In this document: positions 30,743-41,489 of the stretch, piece by piece
Layout: each line of letters begins with the position of its first letter
How positions within the stretch are numbered: the first letter of the stretch is position 1
DNA from: Smithella sp. SCADC
Lineage (GTDB): Bacteria; Desulfobacterota; Syntrophia; Syntrophales; Smithellaceae
Assembly (NCBI GenBank): GCA_000747625.2
Contig: JQDQ01000180.1
Location: 1-47,960, forward strand
Reading direction: 5' to 3'
Length of the DNA stretch: 47,960 nucleotides
Notes under the pieces: model-generated
The model's input: the letters and a program-made list of their open reading frames with translations, nothing else
What the model was told of the DNA's origin: nothing
Database searches by the model: none
Program-made: the position numbers and the translations under genes

Positions 30743-32593
30743 TCAGTTATTCCGATCCACCATTTCCCAATATTCCTTGCTTTCGTCAACCCTTTTCAAA
30801 AATTCGCTGATTTTTTCTTCTGGTCGTCCAAATTTTGCTTCCACTCTTTTTTCCAGTGCATCCCAGAGCATCATCAATTCCAGATTGGTTTGGCATATTT
30901 CTTCACAGCCTTTGCAGTGCATGCACATAAATACGTTTTCTGCTTCTTCTTTAGTTACCGGCTTGCCTTCAATAAGTTTTTTGGCCAGAGCAATTTTCCC
31001 TTTCGCGGTAACTGCTTCATTTCCGGTGACCAGATATGCCGGACATACCGCAATGCAGTTTCCGCATTTGGCGCAGGCATGAGTGGTCAACTCATAATCA
31101 AGACTGTCGACCTTCTTCACTTCACCCAGAAGCCTTGTCGCGATTTTCCCGATAACAGGTGACAGCAGAATCAATAGCTTTATGGAAAAGTTAAAAATGG
31201 ACGGACGGAAAATAACAGCCGGAATATTGAAGAACTTCGATTTAATCCCGAAGAACTTACCCGGATTCATAATATTATTCGGATCAACCTGGGCTTTGTA
31301 GGCCAGAAGTTTTTGTTTCTTTTCGCTATTATACAGATAATTAATAAAGCCCGCATTCCAAATGCCCAATCCATAGGGTTCCGCTCCCATGGAAACAGCC
31401 GTTTTGATCAGCATCATGGCCAGAGGTAAGTCGATAAAATATTTATACCTTCTGGAATCGCAAAGATAATTGGTCATGATCAGAGCCATTTTGGTATCAA
31501 TAATCTGAGAATCAATGAATATTTCCACGCCGAAATTTGCGCCCAGTTTTTTTGCTTTGGCAATAAAATCCGCTGCCGACTCTATGGGTACAATACTTTC
31601 ACTGCTCAGAATCGATGGTCCGAGTCGTTTTGTTTTCATGCCGAAAAGCCGCTCATTCCATAAATAACTGGCAACATAGCGAGGCGCTTCTTCAACATTA
31701 TGGTTTTGCTCTATAACTTTTAAAAACTTCTTATCTTCTTCAGGGTTGTCCAATTCCATCAGCACGGCGGCGCTTTTTTTAAATACCTTCGAATGCATCA
31801 TCTCGTTGATGTCATTTAAATGATTCTCATCAAGGAAACGAATTGTATCAGGTTTCGGTGCATCTGCGTTTTCTGATTTGACAAATTTTTCAATAAATTC
31901 AAAGGCGGCTTTGTCGTTTTCAAAATAGAACAGATGTGGATAAGAGTTCTGAGGAACATCACGTAGTTTCAGGTTTACTTCGACAATAATTCCAAACTCG
32001 CCTTCCGTAGAAACGAAATACGCAAAATCAGGATCATTGGGGGTAATCTTTTGAGACTCACCGGATGGCGTTATAACTGTCATGGATACAATCTGATTGA
32101 CCAGGTGGCCATAACGGAAACTGTTGATTCCGTAACCGCCTGTGGCAATCCAGCCGGCAACCGTCGAGAACTTGCTTGACGGGTAAGTCATCAGACAAAG
32201 GCCTACTTTTTTGGCCAGAATGTCAATATCGCTCCATCTGGCGCCGGCTTCCACTGTAACGGTTTTCTGTCCTTTATTGAGATAGAGAATTTTTCTAAAA
32301 GGAGATAAATCAACAACTATTCCCCCATTTGTCGGGATTACGCCACCGAATCCCCATGATGCGGCGCCTCGCGGTATAACCGGCACTTTTTTTTCATTAG
32401 CAAATTCCAGCACTTTTTTGATCTCTTCGGCGCTTTTAGGCTGGACGACAAAATCAGGTTGTATCTGAAAAAATGTTTTAGTCATGATTGTCGGAACGTC
32501 GCCTATATCATGGCTGTACATTTCTTTTTCTTCTTCTTTAACGATAATTTTTATATCGCCTGCTATTTTCTTGAATTCTTCTGCCAGATTCAT
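30743..32593 (-). CDS. FAD-linked oxidase with C-terminal Fe-S domain (GlcD/GlcF-like fusion)
   Basis: This 616-residue flavoprotein has the FAD-binding type 4 domain (PDFVVQPKSAEEIKKVLEFA; PRGAASWGFGG; STVAGWIATGGYG) and a FAD-oxidase C-domain. A dicluster ferredoxin-like domain follows (CAKCGNCIAVCP near 510, CMHCKGCEEIC near 555). This combines the roles of GlcD and GlcF and suggests oxidation of a 2-hydroxy acid such as lactate or glycolate, with electrons passed to Fe-S carriers. The substrate is not readable. A sigma-54 promoter candidate lies upstream and the glutamate-synthase-like genes follow on the same strand, so it might supply electrons to them; that is inference. A GAGAAAGA site precedes the ATG. 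Confidence 0.85.
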   Translation of the reverse strand: MNLAEEFKKIAGDIKIIVKEEEKEMYSHDIGDVPTIMTKTFFQIQPDFVVQPKSAEEIKKVLEFANEKKVPVIPRGAASWGFGGVIPTNGGIVVDLSPFRKILYLNKGQKTVTVEAGARWSDIDILAKKVGLCLMTYPSSKFSTVAGWIATGGYGINSFRYGHLVNQIVSMTVITPSGESQKITPNDPDFAYFVSTEGEFGIIVEVNLKLRDVPQNSYPHLFYFENDKAAFEFIEKFVKSENADAPKPDTIRFLDENHLNDINEMMHSKVFKKSAAVLMELDNPEEDKKFLKVIEQNHNVEEAPRYVASYLWNERLFGMKTKRLGPSILSSESIVPIESAADFIAKAKKLGANFGVEIFIDSQIIDTKMALIMTNYLCDSRRYKYFIDLPLAMMLIKTAVSMGAEPYGLGIWNAGFINYLYNSEKKQKLLAYKAQVDPNNIMNPGKFFGIKSKFFNIPAVIFRPSIFNFSIKLLILLSPVIGKIATRLLGEVKKVDSLDYELTTHACAKCGNCIAVCPAYLVTGNEAVTAKGKIALAKKLIEGKPVTKEEAENVFMCMHCKGCEEICQTNLELMMLWDALEKRVEAKFGRPEEKISEFLKRVDESKEYWEMVDRNN

Positions 32594-32666
32594 GTCTTGT
32601 CTTTCTCTTCCGTTACTATATTAATGATGAAACTTTGTTTACATACGTTTCCGGGAAATTATTAAC

Positions 32667-32683
32667 AGCAAAATGAATGCCAA
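32667..32683 (-). promoter_or_regulatory. Sigma-54 promoter before the FAD/Fe-S oxidoreductase
   Basis: On the minus strand TTGGCATTCATTTTGCT has GG and GC exactly 10 nt apart and matches the consensus TGGCA and TTGCT halves. Transcription would begin near 32656, about 60 nt before the ATG. Confidence 0.65.
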
Positions 32684-32921
32684 TAACTAAGCCTAAATGA
32701 AGGAACCGCTTATAATGGAAGAACAAAATGAATAATTTTGTAGAAAATTAAATTCTGGAAGATAAAATCTTAAACCATTAACAAATATAATGTTACAAAT
32801 TTGTTTTTTTGCTGCACTTATAATACATTATTGTTCCATCTTTAAATGCTGACATGCTAAATTTACAGCAAATCTTAATCAAGATCAAGTAGATTTTGTC
32901 CCATAATTGCCAACATTAAAG

Positions 32922-32949
32922 TAGACGAACGGCTGCAAATTGTTATAAT
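32922..32949 (+). promoter_or_regulatory. Candidate sigma-70 promoter for glutamine synthetase
   Basis: A perfect TATAAT at 32944-32949 follows TAGACG (32922-32927, 4 of 6 matches) at 16 nt. It lies just upstream of the sigma-54 site, a tandem arrangement known from enteric glnA. Confidence 0.45.
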
Positions 32950-32968
32950 GTACTCACAGTATGCAGCA

Positions 32969-32984
32969 TGGCATATTTTTCGCA
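32969..32984 (+). promoter_or_regulatory. Sigma-54 promoter before glutamine synthetase III
   Basis: TGGCATATTTTTCGCA has GG (32970-32971) and GC (32982-32983) 10 nt apart. The predicted start near 32995 leaves a short leader that contains the GGAGG ribosome site. Confidence 0.6.
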
Positions 32985-33023
32985 CTAAGCAAATCATATT
33001 TTAGAAAGATAAATGGAGGAATT

Positions 33024-35195
33024 ATGAAAAAATCAAAACCGGTCATTGCCTCGGAAAGGAATTACATCATCGAAAAGGAAAAATTCGTTCCGGTATCTGA
33101 ATACTATGGTGAAGACACTTTCAGTCATAAAGTGATGAAAGAGAAATTGCCGAAAGATGCATATAAAAAAATTATGGAAGCAATCAATGAAGACAAGATT
33201 CTTGATATTGCAACGGCAGATATCGTAGCTCACGCTATGAAAGAATGGGCTATTGAAAAGGGTGCCACTCACTTCGCTCACTGGTTTCAACCAATGACGG
33301 GAATCACCGCCGAAAAACACGATGCCTTTGCCGATCCCTCCGGAATTGGTGAAGTTGTGGAGAGATTTTCCGGAAAACAACTGGTGCAGGGTGAGCCGGA
33401 CGCATCCAGTTTTCCGTCAGGCGGCATTCGCGCGACATTTGAAGCGAGAGGTTATACTGCCTGGGATATGTCTTCCCCGGCCTTTATCAGAAGAAACGGT
33501 ATTTCGACAACACTTTGTATTCCTACCGCATTTATTTCTTATACAGGCGAGGCGCTCGACAAGAAGACACCATTACTCAGATCGAACAGGGCGGTAAGTA
33601 ATAGCGCGGTTAATATGCTGAAACTTCTGGGCGCGAAAAATGTCAAAAAGGTCCACGCCACTTTAGGTCCCGAGCAGGAGTATTTTTTAATTGACATGGA
33701 TTATTTCTTCAAGCGGCAGGATCTTGTGCTTGGAGGCCGTACTATTGTAGGTGCGCCACCGGCTAAAGGTCAGGAGTTGGAAGATCAGTATTTTGGCAGC
33801 ATTAAGGAAAGAGTATCGTCCTATATGCACGATGTGGAAGAGGAACTCTTTAAACTTGGTATTCCGGCCAAGACACGCCATAATGAAGTTGCGCCTTCCC
33901 AGTTCGAACTGGCTCCTGTATTTGAAGAAGCCAATCTGGCAGTTGACCATAACCAAATAGTTATGGATACCATGAAGTCAGTAGCTAAAAAGCATAACCT
34001 TGCCTGCCTGCTCCACGAAAAGCCTTTCGCGAAAATAAATGGTTCCGGAAAGCATGTTAATTGGGCGCTTGCCGACAACAATGGAAACAATCTGTTGAAT
34101 CCGGGAAAAACTCCTCATGAAAACATTACGTTTCTTGTATTTCTGATTGCCGCGGTTCGTGCCGTTTATAAAAATGCGGACATCCTTCGGGCGTCTGTCG
34201 CGACTTATGCCAATGATCACAGACTTGGCGCAAACGAAGCTCCACCAGCCATTATATCCGTATTTCTGGGCGATCAGCTGACAAAAATCCTTACCAATAT
34301 AGAGAAGGGAACAGTAAACAAAGCCACAAACGCTGAAATTATCGACCTGGGTATTTCATCGCTGCCAATAGTAAGCAAGGATAACACCGATCGCAACAGA
34401 ACATCGCCGTTTGCTTTTACCGGCAATAAATTTGAGTTCAGAGCGGTTGGTTCATCGCAGTCTATTTCCTTCCCCGCTACGGTGCTCAATACCATAGTTG
34501 CTGAAAGTATCGATTATCTGGCTGAGAAAATTAAAGCTAAAAACACCAAAAATATTAATCAGGCTGTAGTTGAGGTTTTGAAAAGCGAAATTAAAGATAT
34601 AACGCCTGTATTATTCAATGGCGATAACTATACCAAAGAATGGGAGATCGAGGCTGGCAAAAGAGGATTGCCGAATTACAAAACAACCCCTGTGTCCTTA
34701 AAAGCGCTGGTTACAGACAGAGCTCTGAATCTTTTTGATAAATATAAGGTCCTTTCCAAGGTTGAACTGCAATCCCGGTATGTTATTTATCTGGAGAAAT
34801 ATATTAAGGACTTGGAAATAGAAGTCAAATGCCTCAATAATATTTGCCTGAATCAGGTGATTCCGGCAGCGGCTGCTTATCAAAAAATGCTCGCGAAGGC
34901 GATCCTCTCCACCAGAGAGGCACTGGGCAATGCGGCGGTTGTTTCCGCTGAAACAGAAATTTTAAAGAAAGTCGTTGATCTGGTTAATAATATTTATTCG
35001 GTCAACAAAGAAATTATGGCCAAGGTGGACGCAGCCAATGCCATTCATGATGAAGCAAAGAAAGCAGACGCGCTGTGCGGTAAAATTAAACCTAAAATGG
35101 ATGAACTTCGTGAGAGCGTTGATGAGTTGGAGAATTTGGTTGATGACGAATTGTGGCCTTTGCCGAAGTTCTGGGAGATGCTATTCATCAGTTAA
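33024..35195 (+). CDS. glnN: Glutamine synthetase type III
   Basis: This 723-residue enzyme joins ammonia to glutamate using ATP. The length and the N-terminal block ([32 protein letters not shown]) are typical of GSIII. Catalytic motifs follow: [53 protein letters not shown] and, later, [24 protein letters not shown]-terminal helical region ends the protein. The start is ATG 33024, with GGAGG at good spacing; an in-frame start 63 nt earlier would overlap the sigma-54 promoter. It is monocistronic, followed by a strong terminator, and likely induced under nitrogen limitation by a sigma-54 activator. Confidence 0.95.
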   Translation: MKKSKPVIASERNYIIEKEKFVPVSEYYGEDTFSHKVMKEKLPKDAYKKIMEAINEDKILDIATADIVAHAMKEWAIEKGATHFAHWFQPMTGITAEKHDAFADPSGIGEVVERFSGKQLVQGEPDASSFPSGGIRATFEARGYTAWDMSSPAFIRRNGISTTLCIPTAFISYTGEALDKKTPLLRSNRAVSNSAVNMLKLLGAKNVKKVHATLGPEQEYFLIDMDYFFKRQDLVLGGRTIVGAPPAKGQELEDQYFGSIKERVSSYMHDVEEELFKLGIPAKTRHNEVAPSQFELAPVFEEANLAVDHNQIVMDTMKSVAKKHNLACLLHEKPFAKINGSGKHVNWALADNNGNNLLNPGKTPHENITFLVFLIAAVRAVYKNADILRASVATYANDHRLGANEAPPAIISVFLGDQLTKILTNIEKGTVNKATNAEIIDLGISSLPIVSKDNTDRNRTSPFAFTGNKFEFRAVGSSQSISFPATVLNTIVAESIDYLAEKIKAKNTKNINQAVVEVLKSEIKDITPVLFNGDNYTKEWEIEAGKRGLPNYKTTPVSLKALVTDRALNLFDKYKVLSKVELQSRYVIYLEKYIKDLEIEVKCLNNICLNQVIPAAAAYQKMLAKAILSTREALGNAAVVSAETEILKKVVDLVNNIYSVNKEIMAKVDAANAIHDEAKKADALCGKIKPKMDELRESVDELENLVDDELWPLPKFWEMLFIS

Positions 35196-35208
35196 AGGAC
35201 AGTGAAAA

Positions 35209-35246
35209 AAGATAAGGGCCGGCCGGGGCATGCCGGCCCTTATCTT
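35209..35246 (+). terminator. Rho-independent terminator after glutamine synthetase
   Basis: A perfect GC-rich 15-bp stem (arms 35209-35223 and 35232-35246) with an 8-nt loop lies 14 nt after the stop, with A residues before it and a short T run at its end. Confidence 0.8.
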
Positions 35247-35368
35247 TAAGATTGACGAGGCAGGGGAAAAAAGCTAGACACTCCGTACTTGAGAGATTAG
35301 CATAAGGAAATATCCCATGTCCATTTCAACGTATGTAAGCAGTCAACACCCTTCTCTTTCGCGCCATT

Positions 35369-35386
35369 TTTTGCCGGGAGGCAAAA
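35369..35386 (+). promoter_or_regulatory. carA: Hairpin over the carA ribosome-binding site
   Basis: TTTTGCC (35369-35375) and GGCAAAA (35380-35386) can pair around GGGA, which would hide the GGGAGG ribosome site just before the carA ATG at 35391. It may be a weak translational control or chance. Confidence 0.35.
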
Positions 35387-35390
35387 TTTA

Positions 35391-36530
35391 ATGCCGCTGT
35401 TGAATCAAAAAAGAAAAGCTTTACTGGTTTTGGAAGATGGCAGTGTTTTTGAAGGCTCTGCCTTTGCCGGAAACGGCGAAACTATGGGCGAAGTCGTTTT
35501 CAACACGGGCATGACCGGTTATCAGGAAGTTATTACCGACCCCTCCTATAAAGGCCAGATCGTTACCATGACCTATCCTCTCGTGGGCAATTACGGAATC
35601 AATGACGAGGATATGGAATCGGCGGGCATCCATCTCGAAGGTTTTATTGTCAAAGAATATCAGTCTAATCCCAGCAACTGGCGGATGAAACGAAGTTTAA
35701 AATTGTTTCTGGAAAATTACGGAAAAATCGGCATTGAAGGAATCGATACCCGTGCGTTAACCCGCCGCTTAAGACTTTCCGGCTCCATGAAGGGAATACT
35801 TTCCACTCAGAGCAATGATGTTCCATCGCTTCTCGCGCAGGCGCAAGCTTACCCCGGTCTTGTTGGACGGGATTTAGTCCGTGAAGTTACCTGTCTCAAG
35901 CCCTATTTATGGGAAAAAGGCGCTCCTCATGCGGGCCTTCCTTCCAGAAAACCGGTTAAAAAATTGCGCGTTGTTGTTCTCGATTGCGGCGTTAAATATA
36001 ACATTTTGCGGCTCTTGGAAAATAACGGCTGTGAAGTGCTGGTTTTGCCGGCCTCTTCTTCCGGTAAAGATATTCTGGCATTAAAACCCGATGGCGTATT
36101 GCTTTCCAATGGTCCCGGTGATCCGGCAGCTCTGCCTTATATAGTAGATACTGCCCGCACGGTAATAGGCCAGGTTCCTGTATTCGGTATCTGTCTCGGG
36201 CATCAGATTATCGGTCAGGCAATTGGCGGCAAAACTTGCAAGTTAAAGTTCGGCCATCACGGTATTAATCAGCCGGTAAAAAATGTCGATACGGGCAGAG
36301 TTGAAATTACCTCTCAAAATCACGGATTTGTCGTTGTACCGGAATCAGTGGATAAGAAAGCGAAAAAAACCTGTCATAATTTGAATGACAATACATCCGA
36401 AGGAATGCGGATGCCGCAGGCGTTTAGCGTGCAGTATCACCCGGAAGCTGCTCCGGGGCCGCACGATACAGAATATTTGTTTTTACAGTTTGTTAAAATA
36501 ATGAAAAAGGAAAAGGGGAAAACAAAGTGA
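35391..36530 (+). CDS. carA: Carbamoyl-phosphate synthase small subunit
   Basis: The glutaminase subunit supplies ammonia to CarB for carbamoyl phosphate, used in pyrimidine and arginine synthesis. The protein has 379 residues. The N-terminal domain has [17 protein letters not shown]. The class I amidotransferase domain carries the nucleophile C268 in FGICLGHQ and the His-Glu pair in [13 protein letters not shown]. The start ATG 35391 has GGGAGG upstream. Its stop overlaps the guaA start (GTGA), an unusual arrangement in which guaA sits between carA and carB. Confidence 0.97.
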   Translation: MPLLNQKRKALLVLEDGSVFEGSAFAGNGETMGEVVFNTGMTGYQEVITDPSYKGQIVTMTYPLVGNYGINDEDMESAGIHLEGFIVKEYQSNPSNWRMKRSLKLFLENYGKIGIEGIDTRALTRRLRLSGSMKGILSTQSNDVPSLLAQAQAYPGLVGRDLVREVTCLKPYLWEKGAPHAGLPSRKPVKKLRVVVLDCGVKYNILRLLENNGCEVLVLPASSSGKDILALKPDGVLLSNGPGDPAALPYIVDTARTVIGQVPVFGICLGHQIIGQAIGGKTCKLKFGHHGINQPVKNVDTGRVEITSQNHGFVVVPESVDKKAKKTCHNLNDNTSEGMRMPQAFSVQYHPEAAPGPHDTEYLFLQFVKIMKKEKGKTK

Positions 36531-38056
36531 TTCTGATTATTGATTTCGGTTCGCAATATAATCAGTTAATAGCCCGGCGGGTAAGAGAAAATCATGTTTA
36601 CTGCCAGATTGAACCACCTGGCCTTTCCATTGACACAATCAAAGAACTTAAACCCGAGGGAATAATTTTATCCGGTGGCCCGGCGAGCATTTACAGCCAA
36701 GGAGCGCCTCGAGTTGATAAAAAGATCTTTGATTTGGGTATTCCTGTTCTGGGTATCTGCTACGGTCTGCAATATATGGTGGATTCGCTGGGCGGAAAAG
36801 TAATCGGTTCCAAAAAGCGCGAATACGGTTTTGCCGAGTTGCTGGTCACAAAGCAAAAAGGTGTTTTAAAAGGCGTGACTAAAAAAACCCAGTGCTGGAT
36901 GAGCCACGGTGATTCCATAGGCGCACTGCCCGCCGGTTTTGTAATTACCGCATATACTGCCAATACACCGGTTGCGGCGGCCGAAGATGTCCAGCGAAAT
37001 TTTTACGGGCTGCAATTTCACCCGGAAGTTGTTCATACCAAAGAAGGCAAAAAGATATTGGCAAACTTCCTGTTTGATATTTGCCGGTGTAAAAAATCCT
37101 GGTCGATGAAATCTTTTGTCACCAATGCTGTCGAAGAAATCCGCCGGCAGGTGGGCACAGAAAAAGTAATTCTGGGTCTTTCCGGCGGAGTCGATTCTTC
37201 TGTAGCCGCCGTTTTGCTGCACAGAGCTATCGGCAAACAACTAACCTGTGTTTTTGTCGATAACGGCGTGCTGAGAGCGGGTGAAGCCGAACATGTTATC
37301 AAAATGTTCAAAAAAAATCTGCAAATCAATCTGCGGTTCGCGCGGGCGGGGAAAATATTTCTTAAGAAATTAAAAGGCGTGACCGATCCGGAGAGGAAAC
37401 GAAAAATCATCGGCCGCACCTTCATTGAAGTTTTTGACACAGAAGCTCGCAAAATTAAAGGCGTTAAATTTTTAGCGCAGGGCACTCTTTATCCCGACCT
37501 GATTGAATCGCGCTCAGCATTTGGCGGTCCCAGCGCAGTGATCAAATCGCATCATAATGTCGGCGGCCTGCCGAAGAAAATGAACCTGAAGTTGGTCGAG
37601 CCGCTCAAACACCTGTTCAAGGATGAAGTGCGGCTTTTGGGAAAAGAACTGGGATTGGCCGATGACGTTGTCTGGCGACAGCCTTTTCCGGGGCCGGGCC
37701 TGGCTATTCGCATTATCGGCGAAGTAACCGCACAGCGTTTGTCGGTATTGCGTAAAGCCGACACCCTTCTGCTTGAGGAAATCCGCACTGCGAATTTGTA
37801 TTATAAATTGTGGCAGTCGTTTACCATTTTGCTGCCGCTCAAGAGCGTAGGCATTATGGGCGATCAGCGCACTTATGAAAACATTGTGGCCATTCGCGCT
37901 GTTACCAGCGACGATGCCATGACGGCAGACTGGGCTCGCCTGCCTCAGGATTTGCTGGCCCGCATTTCGACGCGGATCATTAACGAAGTGTCCGGCATCA
38001 ACCGCGTTGTTTACGACATCAGCTCCAAACCACCCGGCACGATCGAATGGGAATAA
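36527..38056 (+). CDS. guaA: GMP synthase (glutamine-hydrolysing)
   Basis: GuaA converts XMP to GMP with glutamine and ATP. The 509-residue protein has a class I amidotransferase domain (C78 in GICYGLQ; H165 and E167 in QFHPEV), an ATP-pyrophosphatase domain with the P-loop SGGVDSS at 219-225, and the dimerisation domain ending in PPGTIEWE. The start is GTG 36527, overlapping carA by 4 nt, so translation is coupled. carB follows after 13 nt. Complete, with all motifs intact. Confidence 0.97.
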   Translation: MILIIDFGSQYNQLIARRVRENHVYCQIEPPGLSIDTIKELKPEGIILSGGPASIYSQGAPRVDKKIFDLGIPVLGICYGLQYMVDSLGGKVIGSKKREYGFAELLVTKQKGVLKGVTKKTQCWMSHGDSIGALPAGFVITAYTANTPVAAAEDVQRNFYGLQFHPEVVHTKEGKKILANFLFDICRCKKSWSMKSFVTNAVEEIRRQVGTEKVILGLSGGVDSSVAAVLLHRAIGKQLTCVFVDNGVLRAGEAEHVIKMFKKNLQINLRFARAGKIFLKKLKGVTDPERKRKIIGRTFIEVFDTEARKIKGVKFLAQGTLYPDLIESRSAFGGPSAVIKSHHNVGGLPKKMNLKLVEPLKHLFKDEVRLLGKELGLADDVVWRQPFPGPGLAIRIIGEVTAQRLSVLRKADTLLLEEIRTANLYYKLWQSFTILLPLKSVGIMGDQRTYENIVAIRAVTSDDAMTADWARLPQDLLARISTRIINEVSGINRVVYDISSKPPGTIEWE

Positions 38057-38069
38057 AAGAGTAAATTAA

Positions 38070-41000
38070 GTGCCTAAACGCAAAGACATAAAGAAAATTC
38101 TGCTTATCGGGTCCGGTCCGATCATTATCAGTCAGGCCTGTGAATTTGATTATTCCGGAACCCAGGCCTGCAAAGCTCTACGCGAAGAAGGTTACGAGGT
38201 TGTATTAATCAATAGTAATCCGGCTACAATTATGACCGATCCGGAAACGGCAAATAGAACCTACATCGAACCCATTACACCGGAAGCGGTGGAAAAAATT
38301 ATCGCCCGTGAGCGGCCGGACGCTCTGCTTCCCACGTTAGGCGGACAAACAGGATTGAACACGGCCGTGGCGCTGGCTGAAAGCGGCGTTCTGAAAAAAT
38401 ACAAGGTGGAAATGATCGGCGCGTCACTCGATGTTATTCATAAAGCGGAAGACAGAGAAAAATTCCGTCATGCGATAGAAAAAATAGGTCTGCGTGTGCC
38501 CCAGAGCGGCTTTGCCCATTCCATGAGCGATGTTTTAAAGATTGCCGATGAAATCGGCTTTCCCCTTATTATTCGTCCTTCCTTTACCCTGGGAGGAACG
38601 GGCAGTGGCGTCGCTTATAACCGTGAAGAATTAATGGACGTAGCCAAAGGCGGTTTGGATGCCAGCATGATTTCGGAGGTCATGATCGAGGAATCGGTTC
38701 TGGGCTGGAAAGAATACGAACTGGAAGTAATGCGCGACAAGGCTGATAATGTTGTCATCATTTGTTCCATCGAAAACTTCGACGCGATGGGTGTGCATAC
38801 CGGCGAATCCATTACCGTCGCGCCCGCGCAAACGCTGACGGACAAGGAATATCAAATCATGCGGGATGCCGCCATTGCTATCATGCGCGAAATTGGCGTG
38901 GAGACAGGCGGTTCCAACGTTCAGTTTGCCGTGCATCCTCAAACTGGCGAAATGATTGTCGTCGAAATGAATCCCCGTGTCTCGCGATCATCGGCGCTGG
39001 CCTCGAAAGCCACAGGCTTTCCCATTGCCAAAATTGCCGCGAAACTTGCCGTCGGCTACACACTGGACGAAATCCCCAACGACATTACCCGCGAGACGAT
39101 GGCCGCTTTTGAGCCGGCAATAGATTATTGCGTCGTGAAAATTCCCCGCTGGACGTTTGAAAAATTTCCGCAGGCGGAAGATTTTTTAACTACTTCCATG
39201 AAATCCGTCGGCGAGACCATGGCTATCGGCCGCACTTTCAAAGAGTCCCTGCAAAAGGCGATTCGTTCTCTGGAAATCGGGCGTTTCAGTCTTGGCCAGT
39301 CTCTGCCGGAGGATTTGAAAGATAAAAAAGAATTTCTTAAAAGCAAATTGATCAAACCCAATTCGTTGCGGCTTTTCTACATTGCCACGGCGATGCAAGG
39401 TGGAATGTCGATAGACGAACTCTATCAATTAACAAAAATAGATCCCTGGTTTTTGCATCAGGTCAAAGAAATTGTGGATGCCGAAGATGAGTTGAAAAAT
39501 TCCGTTCCGTCCGTGGAGTTGCTCCAAGCTGCCAAAAAAATGGGCTTTGCCGACAGGGCGCTGGCAACTTTTTGGAAAATGACGGAGACGGAGATTCGCC
39601 AGTGGCGCGAAAAAGAAAAAATTATTCCGGTATATAAACTTGTTGATACCTGCGCTGCGGAATTTGAAGCCTACACTCCTTATTATTATTCCACCTATGA
39701 AACGGAAAACGAAACCAGGCCTTCGACGAAAAGAAAAGTCGCGATTATCGGCGGCGGTCCCAACCGCATCGGACAGGGAATAGAATTTGATTACTGTTGT
39801 GTTCATGCTTCGTTTGCTTTGCGCGAAGAGGGCGTGGAAAGCATCATGATTAATTCCAATCCTGAAACAGTCAGCACCGATTACGATACATCCGACAAGT
39901 TGTTTTTCGAACCGGTAACGCTGGAAGACGTTTTACATATTTTGCAAACAGAAAAACCCGAGGGAGTAATCGCGCAGTTCGGCGGCCAGACGCCTCTTAA
40001 TCTAGCCAAAGGATTGGAAGCGGCCGGAATAAAAATAATGGGAACATCTCCCGATTCCATTGACCGCGCGGAGAATCGAGACCGCTTTCAGGAAATCGTC
40101 ACCAAATTAAAACTTAACCAGCCGGATAATGACACGGCAATGGATGCGGAAAAAGCGCTTGTGGCAGCCGAACGCATTGGCTATCCGGTGCTGGTGCGCC
40201 CCTCCTATGTATTGGGTGGCCGTTCTATGGAAATTGTCTATGACGCGGAAACTTTACGCGGCTTTATGGGCAAAGCCCTTCTTGTTTCTCCCGGGCATCC
40301 CATTCTTATTGATAAATTTTTAGAGGACGCCATAGAAATAGATGTGGACGCGATCAGCGACGGCCAGACGACAATTGTGGCCGGCATCATGGAGCATATT
40401 GAAGAAGCAGGAATCCATTCGGGCGACAGCGCCTGCATTCTGCCGCCCATGACCATTTCCGCTCCTCTTCTGGATCTGATTAAAAAGCAGACAAAAATGC
40501 TGGCACAGGAATTAAATGTTGTCGGGCTGATGAATATTCAGTACGCCATCAAGAACGGCAAATTATACGTGCTGGAAGTCAATCCCCGCGCATCCAGAAC
40601 CATTCCTTTTGTCAGCAAAGCCATCGGCGTGCCGCTGGCAAAACTTGCCACCAAGGTCATGTTGGGTAAAACTTTAAAGGACCTTGGTTTTACTAAAGCG
40701 CCTCGGCCTAAGCATATTTCCGTTAAAGAAGCTGTTTTTCCGTTCAACCGTTTTCCTGATGTGGATATCCTGCTGGGGCCGGAGATGAAATCCACCGGTG
40801 AAGTCATGGGCATAGACCGGTCTTTCGGTCTGGCTTTTGCCAAATCGCAAATGGCAGCGGGATTCAAAATGCCGACGGGGGGCACTATCTTTATCAGCGT
40901 CAATGATTCTCACAAAGATAAGATTGTAACGATAGCCAAAACTTTTCAGAAAATGGGTTTCAAGATACTGGCGACCAAAGGCACAGCCCTGTACCTGGTG

Positions 41001-41273
41001 GAGCACGGCATTGGCGCCGGGGTTGTTTTCAAATTAAGCGAGGGGCGGCCGCATATTGTGGACTTCATTAAAAACGGAGACATCCAGATGGTGATTAATA
41101 CCAGCATCGGACGTACATCATCGCGGGACGCTTATCACATAAGAAGAGGAGCGCTTACTTATAATATTCTCTACACCACGACCATTGCCGGTGCGCGCGC
41201 ATTGTGTGAAGCGGTAGCGGCGATAAAAGAAGATGATTGGCAGGTATGTTCACTGCAGGAATATCAAAAGTGA
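38070..41273 (+). CDS. carB: Carbamoyl-phosphate synthase large subunit
   Basis: This 1067-residue enzyme has the usual duplicated ATP-grasp halves. The first half opens [20 protein letters not shown] and contains [13 protein letters not shown]; the second has [19 protein letters not shown] and [16 protein letters not shown]. An MGS-like regulatory domain ends the protein and may bind nucleotides or ornithine. The start is GTG 38070. Residues 121-160, which include the ATP-contacting Arg of KAEDREKF, are nearly duplicated in the hydrolase at 45.2-46.0 kb (see findings). CarB itself looks normal here, so it is the source or shares the source. A palindromic repeat starts at its stop codon. Confidence 0.97.
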   Translation: MPKRKDIKKILLIGSGPIIISQACEFDYSGTQACKALREEGYEVVLINSNPATIMTDPETANRTYIEPITPEAVEKIIARERPDALLPTLGGQTGLNTAVALAESGVLKKYKVEMIGASLDVIHKAEDREKFRHAIEKIGLRVPQSGFAHSMSDVLKIADEIGFPLIIRPSFTLGGTGSGVAYNREELMDVAKGGLDASMISEVMIEESVLGWKEYELEVMRDKADNVVIICSIENFDAMGVHTGESITVAPAQTLTDKEYQIMRDAAIAIMREIGVETGGSNVQFAVHPQTGEMIVVEMNPRVSRSSALASKATGFPIAKIAAKLAVGYTLDEIPNDITRETMAAFEPAIDYCVVKIPRWTFEKFPQAEDFLTTSMKSVGETMAIGRTFKESLQKAIRSLEIGRFSLGQSLPEDLKDKKEFLKSKLIKPNSLRLFYIATAMQGGMSIDELYQLTKIDPWFLHQVKEIVDAEDELKNSVPSVELLQAAKKMGFADRALATFWKMTETEIRQWREKEKIIPVYKLVDTCAAEFEAYTPYYYSTYETENETRPSTKRKVAIIGGGPNRIGQGIEFDYCCVHASFALREEGVESIMINSNPETVSTDYDTSDKLFFEPVTLEDVLHILQTEKPEGVIAQFGGQTPLNLAKGLEAAGIKIMGTSPDSIDRAENRDRFQEIVTKLKLNQPDNDTAMDAEKALVAAERIGYPVLVRPSYVLGGRSMEIVYDAETLRGFMGKALLVSPGHPILIDKFLEDAIEIDVDAISDGQTTIVAGIMEHIEEAGIHSGDSACILPPMTISAPLLDLIKKQTKMLAQELNVVGLMNIQYAIKNGKLYVLEVNPRASRTIPFVSKAIGVPLAKLATKVMLGKTLKDLGFTKAPRPKHISVKEAVFPFNRFPDVDILLGPEMKSTGEVMGIDRSFGLAFAKSQMAAGFKMPTGGTIFISVNDSHKDKIVTIAKTFQKMGFKILATKGTALYLVEHGIGAGVVFKLSEGRPHIVDFIKNGDIQMVINTSIGRTSSRDAYHIRRGALTYNILYTTTIAGARALCEAVAAIKEDDWQVCSLQEYQK

Positions 41274-41397
41274 CGACCTCGTAAAAAGTCCATATGCTGC
41301 GTTGCGCTGCATCAGTTGTCGTTGCGACGTACACAAAAAGTACGTCTCACTCCAAATGCTTTGCGCGCCTTGCCTCTGGAGCTTTTTACAAGGCCGT
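41273..41397. repeat. Palindromic intergenic repeat, copy B
   Basis: About 125 bp, from the final base of the carB stop codon. The ends CCTCGTAAAAAGTCC and GGAGCTTTTTACAAGG are near complements. The interior has CATATGCTGCGTTGCGCTGCA, an inner GACGTAC...GTACGTC hairpin, and TTTGCGCGCCTTGCCTCTG. The CATATGCTGCGTTGCGC and GCGCGCCTTGCCTCTG parts are shared with copy C. No coding capacity. Confidence 0.8.
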
Positions 41398-41489
41398 ATA
41401 TATAATTGAAATATTTCGTCACTTGAAGTGATATTTTTAGAGATAATTAATTTTAATACATCCGCATAGGCGGGCTAAAGAGAGGCTAG

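Larger units (their letters stand above)
32594..33023. other. Divergent regulatory region between FAD oxidase and glutamine synthetase
   Basis: This 430-bp AT-rich gap holds a sigma-54 promoter candidate on each strand and a sigma-70-like promoter towards glutamine synthetase. I see no gene, RNA or repeat element in the remainder. Confidence 0.7.

Noticed and set aside
38762-39112. Overlapping plus-strand frame inside carB
   Set aside because: It is a shifted reading of carB codons with unlikely composition.
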